7,314 nt of DNA. Source: Nitrospinota bacterium. GTDB taxonomy: Bacteria; Nitrospinota; Nitrospinia; SZUA-224. The position numbers were made by a program, and so were the translations under genes. Below the pieces are notes generated by a model. The model saw nothing but the letters and a program-made list of their open reading frames with translations. It did no database searches and was not told the origin of the DNA. Of this stretch, positions 1 to 6,145 are shown one piece after another (within the stretch, counting starts at the first letter, position 1; every line of letters starts with the position of its first letter). Where the stretch lies: contig JACRGM010000019.1 of assembly GCA_016212345.1 (NCBI GenBank), forward strand, positions 1 to 7,314. Direction: 5' to 3'.

Positions 1-2745
1 AGTGTATCTGATTGCGATGAGAGGTGTGAAAAGGTGGCGGGTAGCTTTATATCAGGTTTTATGTGGGATATATGTGTAGTGGATAATTATAAACTCTATT
101 GGTGTGATGGGATATCATGTACCCATATCCAGGAGAGATGCGAGAATAATGGCGGTATCTATCTTACAAATGAGGAACTTTTACAGAAAGACTTTAGTAC
201 CTGTTATATAGCCCAAGATGATCAATTCTATTTCTGTGACCCAAATGGGGTTATCCCTTGTAATCCTGTTATTTTTGAGGGTTACTGTCAGGATATAGGT
301 GGGAGAATCTACCCAAAGGGTGAATTCTTAGGGATGGATTTTTGTAAGGCTAATCCTCCTGATGCCTTTGCAGAGACCTTCCGTGCAGGTCTTCTTGGTA
401 TAAAGGACTTCTATAACTCAATAGGATGGCCTGATCCCTTTGTCTATTGGGGTTCCCTAGGTTGGAAGAGAGAGGTCTATCAATATCTATCAGAGAGATA
501 TCAGACTATATTCTCAGATGGTATCTCCCCACATCTATTCTGGAACCAGGCACCTGATCAATATTATGAGTTTTTTAACTATGATACGCCAGAGTCAAAG
601 ACATATCGTGGGACAATCATTGATGCCATCCGTCTCGCCTACTTAACAGGTCGAGACTATGGTATCTCTTACAATATGAATGGTAAAGATACTGTCCCTG
701 TTGGGATGGTACAGCAACCATATTCGACCTGTATGTCTGATGATGCTATTGAGCCTAATACACCATGTATACTTACCTATGATCTATCTAGAGACAATCC
801 AGAGCATGGTGATATCGGTCTGGTTGGGATATCAGAGGAAGATCAGGCTAACTACAGGGTGAGGAGCTCTGTCTTACAACTCACCCTTGACTATATCTGG
901 TCAGGTTGGCAAGAACATATGCAGGATGCTGATTGGAGCGACAACTCAATACCAACACCTTGGACTAACTATTGGGGACACACTGGTATACTCCGTGAAG
1001 ATGGTTCTGCAAAGCCTGCTTACCGTGCACTATTGACATTGAAATATATGCTGGACAGGACAACCTTTCTAAGACGAATCCCATTATCTGACGATTCCCA
1101 GCATGCCTACACTTTTCTCAAAGATGATACTACAATGGTCACAGTATTGTGGGATGCAGATGGATCAAGCATACTAGGCCTTAATACAGAGGGTATAGTT
1201 AAGATATTCAAACGAGATGGGACGCCAGGTGAATGTCCAGGGGGAGAGTGTATAGGATCTTTTACCCTTGAGGAGTCACCTAAATATATTGTAGGTATAT
1301 TAAAAGGGCCTATAGGGTCAAGATATTATACCAATATCCGTAACATATCGAACAGTGGGCTACCCACAATCCGTGGTATTAAAGACTCCTATATCATTGA
1401 TTTTCATAATCAAGATCTTCCCCTAGATGATGGTGAACTTAGGATTGATTTACCCCCAGGCTGGACACCACCTAATACAAAAGATAGTACTCAAGGGGGA
1501 TACACAACCATTGAGCCTGGGCCACATGTTGAATATTCATCCATTACAATCATTAATAATGGCGATAATACCTACTCCATAATCATACATCTTAAAAAGA
1601 TGCCGATTGGAGGGGGTATACGTATCTATTATGGCGATGTCCGTCCATACGCTGTACTATTAGATACTGGATTTAATGGTATCCTTGACTATACTACTAA
1701 TAGTGGGTATTTTCCCCAATATCTTGCCCCCCCTGATGATAGTTATCATAAGGTGGGTAATACCTTGAATTACAGCCCATATCTTGGATATGGGTATGAT
1801 CTAACTAACTGGGATACACCAATTTACATCAGACATTCTGAATTAAATCCACATGATAGTATATTTGCTGATAGATCTTATTTGACTACTGATCTATCAA
1901 ATAGCAATCCGCTAGAATTGAAGGCCAATGTAAATACATCCTCTTTCTCTACCTTTCAAGTTAAGGTCTACCTTAACTCTCCTGAACCTACTACTGAAGA
2001 TGATTATATGGAGAAACAACCTATATCAATACCACCTATTTATGGACCTGTGAATGAGGGTCTATTAAGAAATGGTATAAGGATATTTAAGTCTGCTGAG
2101 CCAGAAAATGATATAATCTCAGTAAGGGTTGGTCCAAAAGAGGAACCTTGTAGTATCTATAATCCATGTAATATCCGTTCTGTTTATGGTATTGATATCT
2201 GGCCATCTGGGCTTGGTGCAGGACCAGAGGCCGATTCATGGATAGGGATCAATAATTTTGATATATGGGTAAGACCTTTGTGGAGAAATTGGGAGTTGAT
2301 ATCATCTCTTCCAGTAGAGGTGATTAGAGAACAAGATGGTATAGTGGATAATATTGATCCAGGGTTTAGTGTTACAGGTACATGGGGGATAGATAATAGT
2401 ACACTACAAGGCTTCTTTGGCACAGACTTTAGGTATCATAGGAGAGGTACAGGGACAGACAAGGTCACATGGGAGGTAGAGTTACCTGATGGTCCTGGTA
2501 ACTATGAGGTATCTGTTTGGTATCCGGTAAGTAATCTCCTTGCTACCAATGCACCATATACCATCCAACATGCCGATGGATCAAATACTGTATTAGTAAA
2601 TCAGGGTATCAATGGAGGGGGATGGGTAAGTATAGGGAGTTATAGATTTCTTGATAATGGTACGGAACATGTTATCCTATCAGATAATGCCAACTCATGG
2701 GTCACTGCTGATGCAGTGAGGTTTATGCCAATCAATGGGAGATGA
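1..2745 (+). CDS. Large Cys-rich, glycosidase-like surface protein with C-terminal golvesin domain (5'-partial)
   Basis: The frame is open from the first base of the window, so the true start and any signal peptide lie upstream; a GTG at 34 is only an internal codon candidate. Residues are counted from position 1. Residues 5-115 hold about three degenerate Cys repeats (C5/C9/C25/C35/C40, C47/C68/C79/C87, C96/C115), each with a Gly-Gly or Ala-Gly after the first Cys. Residues ~120-430 resemble a TIM-barrel glycoside hydrolase plus its beta-sandwich: a WNQAPD sequence at 181-186 where such enzymes have WNEP, SEEDQANYR-like text, then KPAYRAL near 338 and a strand-rich stretch. Residues ~465-550 look like a surface beta-sandwich (DLPPGWTPP, later RIYYGD). 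Residues ~780-914 match the golvesin/xanthan-lyase C-terminal domain: VDNIDPGFSVTGTW, LPDGPGNYEVSVWY, VNQGINGGGW, ADAVRF. Further Cys pairs suggest disulfides and export. The golvesin call is firm, the hydrolase relationship moderate, and substrate and activity are unknown. Confidence 0.8.
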   Translation, partial: SVSDCDERCEKVAGSFISGFMWDICVVDNYKLYWCDGISCTHIQERCENNGGIYLTNEELLQKDFSTCYIAQDDQFYFCDPNGVIPCNPVIFEGYCQDIGGRIYPKGEFLGMDFCKANPPDAFAETFRAGLLGIKDFYNSIGWPDPFVYWGSLGWKREVYQYLSERYQTIFSDGISPHLFWNQAPDQYYEFFNYDTPESKTYRGTIIDAIRLAYLTGRDYGISYNMNGKDTVPVGMVQQPYSTCMSDDAIEPNTPCILTYDLSRDNPEHGDIGLVGISEEDQANYRVRSSVLQLTLDYIWSGWQEHMQDADWSDNSIPTPWTNYWGHTGILREDGSAKPAYRALLTLKYMLDRTTFLRRIPLSDDSQHAYTFLKDDTTMVTVLWDADGSSILGLNTEGIVKIFKRDGTPGECPGGECIGSFTLEESPKYIVGILKGPIGSRYYTNIRNISNSGLPTIRGIKDSYIIDFHNQDLPLDDGELRIDLPPGWTPPNTKDSTQGGYTTIEPGPHVEYSSITIINNGDNTYSIIIHLKKMPIGGGIRIYYGDVRPYAVLLDTGFNGILDYTTNSGYFPQYLAPPDDSYHKVGNTLNYSPYLGYGYDLTNWDTPIYIRHSELNPHDSIFADRSYLTTDLSNSNPLELKANVNTSSFSTFQVKVYLNSPEPTTEDDYMEKQPISIPPIYGPVNEGLLRNGIRIFKSAEPENDIISVRVGPKEEPCSIYNPCNIRSVYGIDIWPSGLGAGPEADSWIGINNFDIWVRPLWRNWELISSLPVEVIREQDGIVDNIDPGFSVTGTWGIDNSTLQGFFGTDFRYHRRGTGTDKVTWEVELPDGPGNYEVSVWYPVSNLLATNAPYTIQHADGSNTVLVNQGINGGGWVSIGSYRFLDNGTEHVILSDNANSWVTADAVRFMPINGR

Positions 2746-2766
2746 TATTTGATTTTTAATTTACTT

Positions 2767-2786
2767 TTGAGCCGATCAACTTTTTT
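2767..2786 (+). terminator. Weak candidate terminator after the surface-protein gene
   Basis: A short inverted repeat (TTGA, five-base loop GCCGA, TCAA) is followed by CTTTTTT, 22 bp beyond the stop codon, in the 53-bp gap between two convergent genes. The stem is only 4 bp, so this is a marginal intrinsic terminator at best. Nothing else is visible in the gap. Confidence 0.22.
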
Positions 2787-2798
2787 ACGAAAGAATCT

Positions 2799-3230
2799 CT
2801 AGTTTACCTCTAACTTCTTTTGAATTTGGATTTGTAATTCCTCCTCTTGTTGTAGATATTTCTCTATCTTTTTTCTATCAAATTCAATAAGATCAGGGAA
2901 GAATATAGCCACATTATAATCTCTAATATTACTTTTATTTTCAGGTTCAGTTCTAACGACTATCCCTTCTAATGATATCTTTTCAATTATGGTAACCCTT
3001 TTATTCTTCTTAATGGGTAGAGAAAGGTTGACCATTACCTTTGTCATGGGGGGGATAAATTTTTTTATCTTACAATAGACACCAGAACAGCTAAAATTAT
3101 CTATCCTTGTCTTTTCTACATTTCCATAATTCCTCAGGGGAAATTCAGCCAACTCTACCTCAAGTTCAACAGGTACCCTTGGATGACCTCGCCTCTCTCT
3201 CTTACTATTGTGCGATTTATTTTGATTCAT
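2799..3230 (-). CDS. PilZ-domain protein, predicted c-di-GMP receptor
   Basis: A 143-aa single-domain cytosolic protein. The bipartite c-di-GMP binding signature of PilZ domains is complete: an arginine-rich RxxxR (R14-G-H-P-R18, within RERRGHPR) and N45-x-S47-x-x-G50 (NFSCSG) on the following strand. The remaining ~60 residues alternate as beta strands (VMVNLSLPI, SLEGIVVRTE, YNVAIFFPDL), and the protein ends in a charged, Gln/Glu-rich helix (residues ~117-142) that could mediate oligomerisation or partner binding. The start is well supported: AAGGAG sits 7 nt before the ATG, inside the end of the upstream small gene, which overlaps by 14 bp and so suggests translational coupling. With no output domain it should act by binding a partner when c-di-GMP rises; the neighbouring small acidic protein or flippase-like protein are the obvious but unproven candidates. 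Confidence 0.88.
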   Translation of the reverse strand: MNQNKSHNSKRERRGHPRVPVELEVELAEFPLRNYGNVEKTRIDNFSCSGVYCKIKKFIPPMTKVMVNLSLPIKKNKRVTIIEKISLEGIVVRTEPENKSNIRDYNVAIFFPDLIEFDRKKIEKYLQQEEELQIQIQKKLEVN

Positions 3231-3438
3231 ATTCGCTCTCCTTCAAGTCTGCAATAAACCTCCTTATATTCTTTTTATCCTTTTCGATATCCTTGATCAA
3301 TCTCTTTATCTCTATATCAGGAAAGAGTTTATTTATATCCATATCCTTATCCGGAAAGAGACTATTTAGATCAATATCATCCTTATTACTCATCTCCTCC
3401 TCAGAGGATATATCCTTTTCCCCCTCATTTTCCATCAT
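3217..3438 (-). CDS. Small acidic protein with tandem LFPD repeat, overlapping PilZ gene
   Basis: A 73-aa protein of no family I recognise. It is acidic at the N-terminus (MMENEGEKDISSEEEM), then carries two tandem 11-residue repeats, DIDLNSLFPDK (21-31) and DMDINKLFPDI (32-42), followed by a charged probable helix (~43-70). There is no signal peptide, membrane segment or cysteine. It lies 24 bp after the flippase-like gene and overlaps the PilZ start by 14 bp, so it is probably the middle gene of a three-gene operon. Start choice is uncertain: the two leading ATGs have only a weak AAGG about 15 nt upstream, whereas the internal ATG at 3391-3393 (Met16) directly follows GAGGAGGAG, giving a 58-aa alternative that keeps both repeats. 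The repeated LFPD looks like a short linear binding motif; an adaptor role with the PilZ protein is inference only. Confidence 0.68.
   Translation of the reverse strand: MMENEGEKDISSEEEMSNKDDIDLNSLFPDKDMDINKLFPDIEIKRLIKDIEKDKKNIRRFIADLKESEYESK
3238..3243 (-). promoter_or_regulatory. Shine-Dalgarno for the PilZ gene, inside the upstream CDS
   Basis: AAGGAG on the minus strand lies 7 nt before the PilZ ATG, within the last codons of the 73-aa gene. It fixes the PilZ start and fits coupled translation of the overlapping pair. Confidence 0.75.
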
Positions 3439-3462
3439 TGTTATAATAATAATACCTTATTT

Positions 3463-4488
3463 TCATTTTTTCAATCTTTTTCTTTTTCCACCCAGTTGTA
3501 AGATAAGGAGAAGACCTATCAGATTGAAGACTATCTCTCTTATCCTCTTGATAACTATCAGGGTCAATCCTGTTCCCCCTTCCATACCTAAGATCCTGAA
3601 GATGATGACCCCTCCTCCCTCATAGATCCCTAGACTCCCGGGCATGAAAAAACCTAGTCCTTTGATAAATTGTCCCATTGATTCGATGATGAGTGAATCG
3701 GCAATTGATACCTTTACATCCATCAGATAGAGCATCAGATAGACCTCAGCAGTTCCCAATACCCACCCGATAAAGTGAAAGAATATAGATGCAGTAAATC
3801 CCTTCTTGTTAGATATGTAGAAGTGAGATATAGATTGGTCTATCTTGACAAGTCTCTCCTCAACACTTTCAAGTATTCTGAACATAGCTAACGGTCTTTT
3901 TAAGAAACCGATAATAGATGAGAAGCATCCCATCTTTTGCCACCGGACAATCAGGGCAAGCCCCCCTCCTGATATCAGGGGTGCTATAAGTAGGCATATC
4001 TTGATATTTATGGGGCATCCCACCCTTGAGAGGAGAATCATACCCCCGATAGACATAAATATGATCTGGGCTATAATCATAGTAGTTTTTGCAACTACGA
4101 CAGAGGTAAGTCCTTCTGTTAGAGTTACCCCAAATCGTTTAAGAAGGAGTGCCTTTACAGGTTCTCCTCCTAGATATCCTGTTGGTGTGAGGTTGTTAAC
4201 CGATTCTCCAGCCATCCTGACGAGATACAGTATCCCTAACCCCACTTTTTTATTTTTAAGAGATGGATTAAAGGAGTATGCCCACGCCTTTGCATCAAAG
4301 ATGATTAATACCGCGTATGGAATAAGGATTAGAGGGGTATACCAACCCATGATTTTAAGGTAGTTAAGGATAATCCTTGGGCCCGTATAGTATATGAGTC
4401 CTCCTAATATAGATATTCCGAATATGATAAATATTATCCTTAACTTTTTCAGAAAAGAACCCTTCCCCTCTTTAAATAAATTAGCCAA
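3463..4488 (-). CDS. Flippase-like integral membrane protein (LPG_synthase_TM / UPF0104 superfamily)
   Basis: A 341-aa polytopic protein with roughly 7-8 hydrophobic segments (about 17-35, 50-66, 124-152, 164-182, 233-256, 263-285, 306-331) and a basic C-terminal tail (KRKRLKK). It carries the two motifs typical of the superfamily that includes the MprF flippase domain, AglD and HpnL-like proteins: N99-LTPTGYLGGEP-V near 99-111 and PGSLGIYEGGG at 283-293. Members move or transfer lipid-linked groups in the cytoplasmic membrane; there is no soluble synthase domain here, so it is flippase-like only and its substrate cannot be read from sequence. The start is TTG, the only ATG/GTG/TTG between the upstream in-frame stop and Met47; its nearest SD-like AAAAGG is ~13 nt away. 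A CTG at 4450-4452 preceded by GAGGGGAAGGG is an alternative. It is the first gene of the set with the acidic protein and PilZ. Confidence 0.82.
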   Translation of the reverse strand: MANLFKEGKGSFLKKLRIIFIIFGISILGGLIYYTGPRIILNYLKIMGWYTPLILIPYAVLIIFDAKAWAYSFNPSLKNKKVGLGILYLVRMAGESVNNLTPTGYLGGEPVKALLLKRFGVTLTEGLTSVVVAKTTMIIAQIIFMSIGGMILLSRVGCPINIKICLLIAPLISGGGLALIVRWQKMGCFSSIIGFLKRPLAMFRILESVEERLVKIDQSISHFYISNKKGFTASIFFHFIGWVLGTAEVYLMLYLMDVKVSIADSLIIESMGQFIKGLGFFMPGSLGIYEGGGVIIFRILGMEGGTGLTLIVIKRIREIVFNLIGLLLILQLGGKRKRLKK

Positions 4489-4610
4489 GTAAAGGTAAGT
4501 GCCTTTTGAATTTTAATTTGTCATTACCCTGTTTTTTGATATTTATAAGAGTATCTTCAATTTAGTTGGTAAAAAAGGATTCAAGGGTTCAAGTGGAGAA
4601 GAGGGGCTTG
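4489..4610. other. Intergenic spacer between aroC and the flippase-like gene
   Basis: A 122-bp AT-rich spacer on the minus-strand reading path. It has no hairpin-plus-T-run terminator for aroC and no convincing -35/-10 pair; a TATAAAT-like stretch occurs on the minus strand but without a well-spaced -35. A promoter for the downstream three-gene set would be expected here or the set reads through from aroC. Confidence 0.4.
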
Positions 4611-5681
4611 CTATGATATCTTGGCAAGCCTATTTCTTAATAGATGGTCTGTAAGTACGAGTGCCATCATTGCCTCAGCCACAGGGATTATCCTATGACA
4701 GATACATGCGTCATGTCTTCCATGGATGACGATCGTGGAATCATCACCTTTTATATTAACAGTCCCTTGTGTCTTTGCGATTGAAGGGGTAGGCTTTACA
4801 GCGATCCGTATCTTGATCTCCTCACCAGTAGATATCCCTCCTAGTATACCACCTGCATTGTTTGTCCTAGTGGCAATAACCCCTTTATTATTATAAAATT
4901 CATCATTATTCTTTGATCCTATCATGCTTGCTACCCCAAATCCTGCCCCGATCTCTATACCCTTAACGGCACCTATACTCATCATAGCCTTACCAATATC
5001 ACCATCTAGTTTGTCAAACACAGGTTCTCCAAGTCCAGGAGGTACCCCTCTAGCTACCACCTCTACTATCCCACCTATAGAATCTCCCGACCTTTTTACC
5101 TTTAATATCCTCTTTATCATCTCTTCTGCCGCATTTCTGTCAGGGCATCTTACCTCGTTCTTCTCTATCTCGCCCAGATCGATCTTCTCTGCCTTGATAT
5201 TACCAATCTGGAGCGTATATCCTATTATTGTGATATTATTTAATCCTAGTACCTTTTTTGCCACAGCCCCTGCAGACACCCTCCCCACTGTCTCTCTGGC
5301 ACTGGATCTCCCCCCCCCACGGTAGTCCCGAATCCCATATTTTCTCTGATAGGTATAATCTGCATGGCCTGGACGAAAGAGATCCCTCAAATCCTCATAT
5401 ATAGAGGAGTCCACATCCTTATTCTCCACTATTAATGAAATGGGAGCACCTGTTGTCTTCCCCTCAAAGACCCCTGAAAGTATCTCAACCTCATCAGATT
5501 CCTTCCTGGGGGAAGTCACTTCACTCTGTCCTGGCTTTCTCCTGTCTAATTCTCTCTGTATATCCTCTTTATATAGAGGGAATCCTGCCGGGCAGCCATC
5601 AATTACTACCCCAATAGCTTTACCATGAGACTCTCCCCATGTTGTTATCCTAAATATCTCTCCAAAACTATTTCCTGGCAT
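4611..5681 (-). CDS. aroC: Chorismate synthase
   Basis: This enzyme converts 5-enolpyruvylshikimate-3-phosphate to chorismate, the last common step to aromatic amino acids, folates and quinones; it needs reduced FMN and acts in the cytosol as a tetramer. At 356 aa it is full length. All family signatures are present: GESHG at 16-20 (His19), RPGHADYTYQRKYG at 103-116 (His106) leading into RDYRGGGRSSARET (118-131), the FMN-site TRTNNAGGILGG (271-282) and the C-terminal RHDACICHR (322-330) followed by PVAEAM. The usual RHDPC is RHDAC here, a mild deviation. The ATG has AGGAAG 6 nt upstream. The RGGG loop is encoded across a run of nine Gs, a potential slippage site. The gene stands without other shikimate genes in view; its leader is almost entirely a MITE-like element, which may have changed its promoter or its link to the HU/IHF gene. 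Confidence 0.98.
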   Translation of the reverse strand: MPGNSFGEIFRITTWGESHGKAIGVVIDGCPAGFPLYKEDIQRELDRRKPGQSEVTSPRKESDEVEILSGVFEGKTTGAPISLIVENKDVDSSIYEDLRDLFRPGHADYTYQRKYGIRDYRGGGRSSARETVGRVSAGAVAKKVLGLNNITIIGYTLQIGNIKAEKIDLGEIEKNEVRCPDRNAAEEMIKRILKVKRSGDSIGGIVEVVARGVPPGLGEPVFDKLDGDIGKAMMSIGAVKGIEIGAGFGVASMIGSKNNDEFYNNKGVIATRTNNAGGILGGISTGEEIKIRIAVKPTPSIAKTQGTVNIKGDDSTIVIHGRHDACICHRIIPVAEAMMALVLTDHLLRNRLAKIS

Positions 5682-5695
5682 TGCAATCTTCCTAT

Positions 5696-5725
5696 ATTTC
5701 CATATAACAAATTACACGGCGTTAT
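5696..5725. repeat. Direct repeat copy 1 of element end (30 bp)
   Basis: Copy 1 of a 30-bp unit starting ATTTCCATATAACAAATTAC and ending GCGTTAT. It matches copy 2 at 28 of 30 positions; differences are at 5716 and 5718. It is the extra, outer end of the MITE-like element. Confidence 0.85.
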
Positions 5726-5727
5726 AG

Positions 5728-5757
5728 ATTTCCATATAACAAATTACCCTGCGTTAT
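5728..5757. repeat. Direct repeat copy 2 of element end (30 bp)
   Basis: Copy 2 of the 30-bp unit, separated from copy 1 by only 2 bp. It forms the left terminus of the 117-bp core element and pairs imperfectly with the right terminus near 5821-5843. Confidence 0.85.
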
Positions 5758-5776
5758 CAGTCGAAATCCTCGACAA

Positions 5777-5792
5777 CGTACTACTCAGTACG
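5777..5792. repeat. Hairpin CGTACT-ACTC-AGTACG in the element centre
   Basis: A perfect 6-bp inverted repeat with a four-base loop near the middle of the MITE-like element, inside the larger GAAATCC/GGATTTC arms. Transcribed RNA could fold here between the HU/IHF and aroC messages, but there is no T-run to make it an intrinsic terminator. Confidence 0.6.
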
Positions 5793-5848
5793 CCTTACTC
5801 GGATTTCTCCCTCTAGCCTTGTGTAATTTATTATCTGAAAATCTACAT

Positions 5849-6121
5849 TTATGAGATCATCTCACGTAATTCCTTACCTGCCTTGAAGAAAGGTACCTTT
5901 TTGGCTGGAACCTCGACCTTTTGTCCAGATTTTGGGTTTCTTCCCTCTCTCGAATTTCTATGCCGTACACGAAAACTCCCAAACCCTCTCAATTCTACCT
6001 TGTTCCCTTGACTCAGGGCATCAGTGATGCTATCGAAGACAGTATCTACAATTACCTCTGTCTGTTTCTTCGTCAGTTGAATTCTTTCGGCAAGTCTTCC
6101 TATTAATTCAGCCTTTGTCAT
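5849..6121 (-). CDS. HU/IHF-family DNA-binding protein (IHF-beta-like)
   Basis: A 90-aa histone-like protein, the usual length for the family. It binds and bends DNA as a dimer in the nucleoid. The N-terminal helical half (MTKAELIGRLAERIQLTKKQ) is followed by the signature VELRGFGSFRVRHR (42-55), the flexible DNA-contacting arm with R61-N62-P63, whose proline intercalates in family structures, and the terminal VPFFKAGKELRE. The VELRGFGSF text and the position downstream of rpsA recall IHF-beta, the product of the gene after rpsA in many proteobacteria; a homodimeric HU is the alternative and sequence alone does not settle it. The start ATG is preceded by AAGGGGGG with about 6 nt spacing, and the gene begins 24 bp after the sppA stop, so the two are probably co-transcribed. 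Just downstream sits the MITE-like element. Confidence 0.95.
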   Translation of the reverse strand: MTKAELIGRLAERIQLTKKQTEVIVDTVFDSITDALSQGNKVELRGFGSFRVRHRNSREGRNPKSGQKVEVPAKKVPFFKAGKELREMIS

Positions 6122-6145
6122 AAATATCCCCCCTTCAATAAGATT

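Larger units (their letters stand above)
5695..5843. mobile_element. MITE-like non-autonomous element with inverted ends and one duplicated end
   Basis: This non-coding stretch fills nearly all of the 167-bp gap between aroC and the HU/IHF gene. The left end (from 5727, GATTTCCATATAACAAATTA) and the reverse complement of the right end (to 5843, GATTTTCAGATAATAAATTA) agree at 19 of 23 positions. The 117-bp core 5727-5843 is flanked by TA on both sides (5725-5726 and 5844-5845), as expected of IS630/Tc1-mariner-type insertion. A second copy of the left end (5695-5725) lies immediately outside the core, also preceded by TA. The interior holds nested inverted repeats (GAAATCC 5763-5769 with GGATTTC 5801-5807, and CGTACT/AGTACG 5777-5792) and no transposase. 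The right end stops 5 bp short of the HU/IHF stop codon and the left end lies just upstream of the aroC ribosome binding site. The family assignment is inference from the TA flanks. Confidence 0.7.

Noticed and set aside
3107..3625. 172-codon plus-strand open frame, Ser/Ile/Leu-rich
   Set aside because: It runs antisense across three well-supported minus-strand genes (PilZ, small acidic protein, flippase-like); its composition is the mirror of their codons and it resembles no family.
3845..4363. 172-codon plus-strand open frame
   Set aside because: Antisense shadow of the flippase-like gene, which has clear family motifs and membrane segments.
4561..4593. TTCAAGGG/TTCAAG motif after aroC considered as a terminator
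   Set aside because: The two halves are direct, not inverted, repeats, so no stem forms ahead of the nearby T-run on the minus strand.
4924..5325. 133-codon plus-strand open frame, Pro/Ser/Thr-rich
   Set aside because: Antisense to the unambiguous aroC coding region; low-complexity composition is a by-product of that frame.
5696..5757. Two near-identical 30-bp direct repeats as a possible CRISPR fragment
   Set aside because: The copies are separated by 2 bp, leaving no spacer, and the unit matches the inverted terminus of the element on the right side; a transposon-end duplication explains it.
5625..5816. 63-codon plus-strand open frame over the aroC start and the element
   Set aside because: It consists of antisense aroC plus repeat sequence; no protein family resemblance.
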